From the NCBI GenBank assembly GCA_945901195.1, contig CAMDKB010000300.1, forward strand, positions 1-5,792: a stretch of DNA of 5,792 nt, written 5' to 3'. Shown here piece by piece: positions 1-4,289 of this stretch (the first letter of the stretch is position 1; each line of letters begins with the position of its first letter). The notes below the pieces were generated by a model. It saw only the letters and a list, made by a program, of their open reading frames with translations, ran no database searches and was not told the origin of the DNA. A program made the position numbers and the translations under genes. Origin of the DNA: Rhizobium sp. Q54. GTDB taxonomy: Bacteria; Pseudomonadota; Alphaproteobacteria; Rhizobiales; Beijerinckiaceae.

Positions 1-75
1 TATTTCCTTGACATCTGCAACGCTGATCTGCGGTGCGACCGAAACCTGTTCCGTGATCTGCCGGATATCTGCCAT
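1..75 (-). CDS. DUF442 / TIGR01244-type sulfur transferase, N-terminal fragment (3' end outside window)
   Basis: Only the first 25 codons are present. The ATG is at 75-73, and a GGGGAG ribosome binding site at 89-84 sits 8 bases upstream, so the start is well supported. The peptide begins MADIRQITEQVSVAPQIS and continues with VADVKEI. This resembles the opening of the DUF442 family (beta-lactamase hydrolase-like, related to protein tyrosine phosphatase/rhodanese folds), which typically starts with an Ile-rich strand, then VAPQI and an acidic helix. The family's catalytic Cys loop would lie outside the window. DUF442 domains often occur fused or adjacent to metallo-beta-lactamase persulfide dioxygenases and are associated with sulfide/persulfide metabolism, which fits its position behind soxF and a cytochrome c. 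There is no signal peptide, so it is probably cytoplasmic. The family call rests on 25 residues recognised from memory; that a coding start lies here is more certain than the family. Confidence 0.68.
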   Translation of the reverse strand, partial: MADIRQITEQVSVAPQISVADVKEI

Positions 76-83
76 GTGATTTG

Positions 84-89
84 CTCCCC
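84..89 (-). promoter_or_regulatory. Ribosome binding site of the DUF442 gene
   Basis: Read on the minus strand this is GGGGAG, with 8 bases between it and the ATG at 75. It supports that ATG as the start of the partial gene at the window edge. Confidence 0.6.
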
Positions 90-90
90 G

Positions 91-123
91 CCAAAGAATG
101 ACGGCGCGGATGCCCCGCGCCGT
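91..123 (-). terminator. Perfect 9-bp GC-rich hairpin with a weak T-rich tail; possible terminator or leader hairpin
   Basis: On the minus strand ACGGCGCGG (123-115) pairs perfectly with CCGCGCCGT (109-101) across a 5-base loop, and is followed by CATTCTTTGG. Stem length and GC content suit a Rho-independent terminator for the upstream sox genes, but the T-run is interrupted and short. The stem ends only 25 bases before the ATG at 75, leaving no room for a promoter between them. It may instead be a leader hairpin or attenuator of the DUF442 gene, or an operator dyad. Structure is seen directly; function is inferred. Confidence 0.45.
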
Positions 124-160
124 GTCTGTCAGGTCCAAACATTAGGATATGCGGCTTCGA

Positions 161-185
161 CAATAAAGGGGCGATTTAGGCGCCC
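161..185 (-). terminator. Weak candidate terminator just downstream of the cytochrome c gene
   Basis: On the minus strand GGGCG (185-181), a 7-base loop and CGCCC (173-169) are followed by CTTTATTG. It begins 19 bases after the cytochrome c stop codon. The stem is only 5 bp, so it would be a leaky terminator at best, and together with the stronger hairpin at 123-101 it may form a tandem arrangement. Confidence 0.28.
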
Positions 186-204
186 GCGATCGGCCCAGGC
201 ATTC

Positions 205-618
205 CTACTTGGCCGGATTGCCATCCTTGTCGAACTGCTTGAGGTACGCGATCAGGTTTTCGACGCGCTTTGGATCTTTCAAGCCCGCATAGGCCATTTT
301 TGTGCCGGGAATTTTTTCGCGCGGGTTTGCGATATACTCAGCAAAGTTTTTTTCATCCCAGGTGATGCCCGAATTCTTGTTGGCTTCGGAATAATTGTAC
401 CCTTCCACGGAACCCGAATGCCGGCTCAGCAATCCGTTCAGATGGGGACCGACTCCGTTGCGGGCCCTGTCTCCAACCTGATGGCAGGCGCGGCATTGCG
501 CAAATACAGCTTCGCCGGCCTTGGCGGCAGCCGCCTTTTCATCAACAGTCTGAGCGAAAGCGCCGGAGGCGGCAAAGCCCATGACAACAATGCTGGTGAG
601 TAGCGCAACGGATTTCAT
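205..618 (-). CDS. Class I cytochrome c (c2/c550-like), periplasmic electron carrier
   Basis: A 137-residue secreted mono-haem cytochrome. Residues 1-22 form a Sec signal peptide (Lys near the start, hydrophobic core, AFA before Gln23). The haem site is CRACH at 42-46 and the likely sixth ligand is Met108 in GTKMAYAG, with the class I landmarks GVGPHLNG after the haem and a C-terminal helix with LIAYLKQF. Size and motif order match mitochondrial-type alphaproteobacterial cytochromes c2/c550, small soluble carriers between periplasmic dehydrogenases or bc1 and terminal oxidases. The start is the ATG at 618, preceded by GAGGAAG about 10 bases upstream; an 18-residue in-frame extension to 672 lacks a signal-like start and was not used. 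It follows soxF on the same strand after 90 bases containing a hairpin. A role as acceptor for the Sox enzymes is inferred from position. It could also be a general respiratory cytochrome. Confidence 0.9.
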   Translation of the reverse strand: MKSVALLTSIVVMGFAASGAFAQTVDEKAAAAKAGEAVFAQCRACHQVGDRARNGVGPHLNGLLSRHSGSVEGYNYSEANKNSGITWDEKNFAEYIANPREKIPGTKMAYAGLKDPKRVENLIAYLKQFDKDGNPAK

Positions 619-658
619 TTTTCGTTCTTCCTCTTCCGGATAGGGTGCAATCAGGAGC

Positions 659-685
659 AGGCCCGGACACACCGGTTCCGGGCCT
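659..685. repeat. Perfect 9-bp inverted repeat between soxF and the cytochrome c gene
   Basis: AGGCCCGGA at 659-667 is matched by its exact reverse complement TCCGGGCCT at 677-685, separated by 9 bases that themselves contain the palindrome ACCGGT. Neither strand has a T-run after the stem, so it does not look like an ordinary intrinsic terminator. It may be an intercistronic mRNA-processing or stability hairpin, or an operator for a dimeric regulator controlling the cytochrome gene 41 bases downstream. Confidence 0.55.
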
Positions 686-708
686 CATCTAGCGCGTTTC
701 TTGCAAAG

Positions 709-1983
709 TCAACCAAACATGTCAGCGATGATGCCTGCGTACCAGCCGGTGTTCTCCTGAGCGTTCTGCTTGCGCAGGTCAGCGTCTTCGCCCGTCTTCG
801 ATACGAAGGTGGAGCTTGCCTTGATCGCGCCCTCCTTCGCTTCGTAGGCACCGCCGACCTTCACGACATCCCCGGTTTCGATCAGGCTCCAGCAGGTATT
901 GGCGTAGCGAGCCGGGAAGGTGCGTGCCCCCAATAACTCGCCCCGGATCATCATGGCGGCCACCTTCGCCTGGCTGTTGGCCGAGAAACCGGATTTCGGC
1001 ATTTCGCCGGCAATACAGGCGTCCCCGAGGATGTAGATATTGGGATCGATGGTCGATTTCATGCTGTCGGGCTGAATCGGGCAGTATCCGCTTTGGTTTG
1101 CGAGTTGTGCGTCGCGTGCGATCTTTCCGGCCATCTGCGCAGGAATGACGTTGACCAATGCGGCATTCTTGTAGGTCTCAAACCCGGTCTCAACTGTATT
1201 TGTCTTGGGGTCGACCGATTTCAGGCCGTCGTGAACCTTTGGCCCCAGCCATTCCACCATACCGGGATAATATTTTTCCCAACCTTCCTGAAACAGTCCC
1301 TGTTTTGAGAAGGTTTCCTTGGGGTCAATGATGACGATCTTCGCTTTGGTGCGACCCTTCGCTTTGAGAACATGCGCCATCATGGACGCCCGCTCATAGG
1401 GGCCCGGCGGGCAGCGGTAGGGGTTGGGCGGCGCGATCATGACGATGGTCCCGCCATCGGGGACCGCATCGAGTCTGGCCTTCAACAGGCGCGTCTGGTC
1501 GCCCGCCTGCCAGGCGTGCGGCATGGTTTCTTCATGCTGCTGGCTCCAGCCCGGAACAGAATCATATTTGAGATCAATACCCGGTGAGAGGACGAGCCTG
1601 TCATATGGCAGACGCAAACCATCGGCGAGCACAACTTCCTTCTTGTCGCGGTCGATGGAGCCGGCCATCTGGTGATTCATGCGCACGCCCTGGGCCGCAA
1701 TCTTTTCATAACCGTGCGTGATCTCGTCGAAGCTCTTGAAGTCACCGAGAAAGAGGTTCGAGTGAAAGCAGGTGGTGAACTGCTTCTTGGGCTCCACCAG
1801 CACGACATCGAGCTTGCCCTCGCTGTCCTTCGCAAGATATTTCGCTGCCGTCGCGCCGCCGGGGCCGCCGCCAATGATAACGACACGCTGTCTGGCCTGG
1901 CCAAGAAGGGCTGGAGCGCCAAGCACGAAAACCCCGGCAGCCGCGCCGCTGCCACGAAGCAATGTCCTGCGATTGATCAGCAT
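709..1983 (-). CDS. soxF: SoxF: flavocytochrome c sulfide dehydrogenase, FAD-binding subunit (FccB-like)
   Basis: A 424-residue exported flavoprotein that oxidises sulfide to sulfur/polysulfide and passes electrons to a small cytochrome c. Residues 1-30 form a twin-arginine (Tat) leader (NRRTLL at 4-9, then a hydrophobic run). The FAD-binding GGGPGG is at 38-43. Cys72 in TTCFHSN matches the cysteine covalently linked to FAD in Allochromatium flavocytochrome c (Cys42 of the mature chain; 72 minus a 30-residue leader gives 42). Cys191 in YRCPPGPYERAS and Cys364 in NTCWSLIETG correspond to the redox-active disulfide pair (161 and about 337 there). GDACIAGEMPKSGFSANSQ at 320-338 and the C-terminal WYAGIIADMFG are also typical of the family. 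The start at 1983 was chosen because GGAGA lies 5 bases upstream; an ATG at 1995 and a GTG at 2010 (overlapping the upstream stop) are in frame but have poorer sites. It follows the soxE-like gene by 23 bases. Sulfide:quinone reductase is less likely given the Tat leader and the covalent-FAD cysteine. Confidence 0.93.
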   Translation of the reverse strand: MLINRRTLLRGSGAAAGVFVLGAPALLGQARQRVVIIGGGPGGATAAKYLAKDSEGKLDVVLVEPKKQFTTCFHSNLFLGDFKSFDEITHGYEKIAAQGVRMNHQMAGSIDRDKKEVVLADGLRLPYDRLVLSPGIDLKYDSVPGWSQQHEETMPHAWQAGDQTRLLKARLDAVPDGGTIVMIAPPNPYRCPPGPYERASMMAHVLKAKGRTKAKIVIIDPKETFSKQGLFQEGWEKYYPGMVEWLGPKVHDGLKSVDPKTNTVETGFETYKNAALVNVIPAQMAGKIARDAQLANQSGYCPIQPDSMKSTIDPNIYILGDACIAGEMPKSGFSANSQAKVAAMMIRGELLGARTFPARYANTCWSLIETGDVVKVGGAYEAKEGAIKASSTFVSKTGEDADLRKQNAQENTGWYAGIIADMFG

Positions 1984-1988
1984 AGTTT

Positions 1989-1993
1989 TCTCC
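1989..1993 (-). promoter_or_regulatory. Ribosome binding site that decides the soxF start
   Basis: On the minus strand GGAGA lies 5 bases before the ATG at 1983. The competing upstream ATG at 1995 overlaps this site and has only CCCCCGCACT before it, so the downstream ATG is preferred. Confidence 0.6.
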
Positions 1994-2006
1994 ATAGTGC
2001 GGGGGA

Positions 2007-2330
2007 TCACTTTTTCCCGGGGCCAAGCGTTCTAAAATAAACAGCCAAGGCGGCTATGTCATCTGTGGACAACCCGGAGGCAAGCGCGCGCATGACCTCA
2101 TTCTCGCGCTCTTTTTTCCGGTAGGCCTCCATGACGGCGATAAACTGCTCTGCGGGCCAACCGGTTATGGAGGGGACACCCCCTGTCACCTTTCCGCTTT
2201 TCTGATGGCAGGTCACGCAAGTTGCGGAAAGATATTCGCCAAGTGCAATATCGTCGGCAGCAAATGCGGGGGCAACGCAGGTAAAGAATGCAGCGCAAAC
2301 CCCGGCCTTGAAAATCCTCGCTCTGGGCAT
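2007..2330 (-). CDS. soxE: SoxE-like mono-haem cytochrome c, probable cytochrome subunit partner of SoxF
   Basis: A 107-residue secreted cytochrome. Residues 1-24 are a Sec signal peptide ending APAFA. The haem site is CVTCH at 38-42 and the probable axial Met is Met80 in NEVMRALASGL, followed by STDDIAALAVYF. The pattern GGVPSITGWPAEQFI at 50-64, then a charged stretch and the Met loop, resembles small FccA-type cytochromes that pair with the flavoprotein of flavocytochrome c, and the flavoprotein gene follows directly. It occupies the soxE position, but Paracoccus SoxE is described as a di-haem protein of about twice this size, so the symbol is positional and fccA-like would be equally fair. 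The start is the ATG at 2330, 2 bases after the soxD stop, with AAGG about 10 bases upstream. A TTG at 2336 overlapping the soxD stop is an alternative adding two residues. The tight spacing implies translational coupling to soxD. Electron acceptance from SoxF is inferred. Confidence 0.85.
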   Translation of the reverse strand: MPRARIFKAGVCAAFFTCVAPAFAADDIALGEYLSATCVTCHQKSGKVTGGVPSITGWPAEQFIAVMEAYRKKERENEVMRALASGLSTDDIAALAVYFRTLGPGKK

Positions 2331-2332
2331 GT

Positions 2333-3001
2333 TCAATCTACCTTCGGGCCGTCCTTAGAACCGGGTGTTACGTCGATCATCCGCGCATGCCCGGTGATTT
2401 TTACCTCGGACTTGCAATTGCTCATGCAGGGATTCTTTTTCCAGAAATGCTTCTCCGAGGTTTCGCGGTCGTCATCAAAGAAATTTGCCTCATTCGGCAA
2501 TTTGACAGCCGCAAAATTTTCACGCGAAAGAACGAAGTCTTCCTTCACCAAGTCGTTAAGCTGCAACAGATAAGCAGTCAACGCATAAGCTTGGTCTGGT
2601 GTGAGCGACTGCGCGTTTCCAAACGGCATGGCGCGCCGGATATAGTCGAACGTGGTTGAAGCAAACGGCCAGAACGAGCCGATGGTCTTTTCAGGCCCCT
2701 CCGATTTCAGTGAGCCTTGCCCGCCGGCCAATACGGGCCAGCGATCCTTGCCCTCGCCGAATTCGCCGTGACAAACCGCGCACTGCTCCTGATAGATGAC
2801 CTCGCCTTCCTTCACACTGCCTTTTCCCTGTGGAAGTCCAACTCCGTCGGGACGGACATCGTGGTCCCATGCCGCGATTTCCTCCGTGAGCGCCTCCCGG
2901 CCAAGGCCTGTCTTCTTTCTGACCTGCCCAAACGCAGTGCCCGCCGCGATGGCGGTGATCAGGAGCACGGACAACGCCAGAGACTTAGCTGATTTCGACA
3001 T
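2333..3001 (-). CDS. soxD: SoxD, short mono-haem cytochrome c subunit of sulfur dehydrogenase SoxCD
   Basis: A 222-residue cytochrome that takes electrons from the molybdenum subunit SoxC during oxidation of SoxY-bound sulfane sulfur. Residues 1-25 are a signal peptide (TAFG before Gln26). The SoxD signature region TEEIAAWDHDVRPDGVGLPQ spans 39-58. The haem site is CAVCH at 74-78, and Met125 in RRAMPFGNAQSLT is the likely sixth ligand. The C-terminal part carries NPCMSNCK (190-197) and ends in DVTPGSKDGPKVD; CMSNC has three residues between the cysteines and no following His, so it is not a haem site and may form a disulfide. Paracoccus SoxD is a di-haem protein close to twice this length, so the second haem domain is absent. 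The ATG at 3001 has GGGGAGA 6 bases upstream and overlaps the end of soxC by 17 bases, implying coupled translation for a 1:1 complex. A longer reading frame to 3130 lies inside soxC and lacks an exported N-terminus. Confidence 0.92.
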   Translation of the reverse strand: MSKSAKSLALSVLLITAIAAGTAFGQVRKKTGLGREALTEEIAAWDHDVRPDGVGLPQGKGSVKEGEVIYQEQCAVCHGEFGEGKDRWPVLAGGQGSLKSEGPEKTIGSFWPFASTTFDYIRRAMPFGNAQSLTPDQAYALTAYLLQLNDLVKEDFVLSRENFAAVKLPNEANFFDDDRETSEKHFWKKNPCMSNCKSEVKITGHARMIDVTPGSKDGPKVD

Positions 3002-4247
3002 TTTCCGTCTCCCCGTTCGCACGAACAAGCCAGGTATGGATGCCGTTGTTGTGATAGATTGAATTGACGCCGCGCACCTTGCGCAGTTCATCTTTGGTTG
3101 GCTGCACATAGCCGCTGGAATCCATGACACGAGACTGGATCAGCATTTCCTGCCCGTTCCAGTCGATGTCGACATAGAACCGCGCGAGTGAAAGCGGCAT
3201 GACCGGACCGTCGAGCCGCGCGCCTTTCCAGTTCTTGCCGCCGTCTGTGGTGACATCCACGCGCGCGACGCTGCCACGGCCCGACCAGGCTATTCCTGTC
3301 AGCACGTTGGGGCCTTTGTGCTTGAGAGGCGCCTGCGGGGAAGGATTTGTGACAATGGACTTGGCGTCCATGATCCACGTAAAGCGGCGCGCGCGTCCGT
3401 CAGCAAGGAGATCTGTATATTTCGAAGTTTCTTCGCGATGATGCCAGGGCTGATCGCCCACCTCGATGCGGCGCAGCCATTTCACCCACATGTTGCCTTC
3501 CCAGCCTGGCACGACAAGGCGCAGCGGATAGCCCTGTTCAGGCCGTAGCGCTTCGCCATTCATGGCCCAGGCGACCATGCAATCCTTCAGAGCTTTTTCA
3601 ATGGGAATAGAGCGCGTCATGCCCGCCGCATCAGCGCCTTCGGCGAGGATCCATTTGCCGTTGGTCTTGATCCCGGCTTCGTCGAGAAGCGTTTTCAGCG
3701 GTATGCCGGTGTACCAGACGTTGTGCACCATGCCATGAGTGAACTGGCAGCCGTTCAATTGCGCGCCGCGCCATTCCATGCCCGAGTTTGCAGCGCATTC
3801 GAGAAAATAGGCTTTATTGATGCGGCCGGGAAAGCGCTTGATGTCATCCACGGTGAAGACCAGCTGCCTGTCCAGCAGACCATTCAGCATGAGCCGGTGT
3901 TTTGCCGGATCTATATTTGCGATGCCCGAATGATGACGCTCGAAACACAGTCCGTTGGGCGTGATGATCCCGTCGAGTTCGTGAAGGGGCGTAAAATTGA
4001 CCGAGGATTCACGGCCTGCCGTGAGCCATTCCACGTCGCGGCGGACGACGTGTTTTTCGTATTCGGATGGCATGCCGTAGGGGTGAGCCTGCACGCCATC
4101 ACCCAGATTTCGGGCCCAATCCTGCACTTCGGTGATGACGGATTCGGGTTTGCGTTCTTGGGCCAGGGCAGGGAGGGCAAGGCCTGCACCCGCAAGGCCA
4201 GCAGCTCTGAGAAATCTGCGGCGATCAAGAGCAGTGTTTTCGCTCAT
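2985..4247 (-). CDS. soxC: SoxC, molybdenum cofactor subunit of sulfur dehydrogenase SoxCD
   Basis: A 420-residue periplasmic molybdoprotein of the sulfite oxidase family. With SoxD it oxidises the sulfane sulfur left on SoxY cysteine, a six-electron step that enables complete thiosulfate oxidation. A Tat leader is clear: DRRRFLRAAG at 8-17, a hydrophobic run, and ALAQ at 27-30. The mature N-terminus has the SoxC-type HPYGMPSEYEKHVVRR (55-70). The molybdopterin domain follows, with Cys151 in FLECAANSGMEW as the expected Mo-ligating cysteine, and VVPGWEGNMWVKWLRRI at 245-261. The C-terminal part, from about 285, is the dimerisation domain (VDVTTDGGKNW, then IDWNGQEM). Full length for the family. 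The ATG at 4247 has AAAGGAG 8 bases upstream; the GTG at 4256 overlaps that site and was rejected. SorA sulfite dehydrogenase is the alternative, but the N-terminal motif and the neighbouring soxB and soxD favour SoxC. It follows soxB by 42 bases. Confidence 0.96.
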   Translation of the reverse strand: MSENTALDRRRFLRAAGLAGAGLALPALAQERKPESVITEVQDWARNLGDGVQAHPYGMPSEYEKHVVRRDVEWLTAGRESSVNFTPLHELDGIITPNGLCFERHHSGIANIDPAKHRLMLNGLLDRQLVFTVDDIKRFPGRINKAYFLECAANSGMEWRGAQLNGCQFTHGMVHNVWYTGIPLKTLLDEAGIKTNGKWILAEGADAAGMTRSIPIEKALKDCMVAWAMNGEALRPEQGYPLRLVVPGWEGNMWVKWLRRIEVGDQPWHHREETSKYTDLLADGRARRFTWIMDAKSIVTNPSPQAPLKHKGPNVLTGIAWSGRGSVARVDVTTDGGKNWKGARLDGPVMPLSLARFYVDIDWNGQEMLIQSRVMDSSGYVQPTKDELRKVRGVNSIYHNNGIHTWLVRANGETENVEIS

Positions 4248-4255
4248 GCTGTTCA

Positions 4256-4262
4256 CTCCTTT
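4256..4262 (-). promoter_or_regulatory. Strong ribosome binding site of soxC
   Basis: AAAGGAG on the minus strand, 8 bases before the ATG at 4247. It overlaps an in-frame GTG at 4256, which argues against that GTG as start. It is the best ribosome binding site in the window, as expected for a gene that is not overlapped by its upstream neighbour. Confidence 0.7.
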
Positions 4263-4289
4263 AGCGCCTGTCAGCAGCGGTAGAAATTT

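Noticed and set aside
76..603. Plus-strand open frame of 175 codons opposite the cytochrome c gene
   Set aside because: It is the mirror of a clearly recognisable cytochrome with signal peptide and haem motif, and its own translation shows no recognisable domain.
619..672. 18-residue N-terminal extension of the cytochrome c
   Set aside because: It would bury the signal peptide, runs across the inverted repeat, and the ATG at 618 has its own GAGGAAG site.
2405..2440. CMSNC in SoxD as a second haem site
   Set aside because: Three residues separate the cysteines and Lys, not His, follows, so it does not fit a standard CXXCH haem attachment motif.
2007..3001. soxD and the soxE-like gene as one di-haem SoxD split by a frameshift
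   Set aside because: The second protein begins with its own complete signal peptide (ending APAFA), and its haem region resembles FccA-type cytochromes, so two separate exported proteins are more likely.
3002..3130. 43-residue N-terminal extension of SoxD
   Set aside because: It lies wholly inside soxC in another frame and would displace the signal peptide; the ATG at 3001 has a good ribosome binding site.
3723..4283. Plus-strand open frame of 186 codons opposite soxC
   Set aside because: Antisense to the conserved N-terminal half of SoxC; no family signature, and long antisense frames are expected in GC-rich coding DNA.
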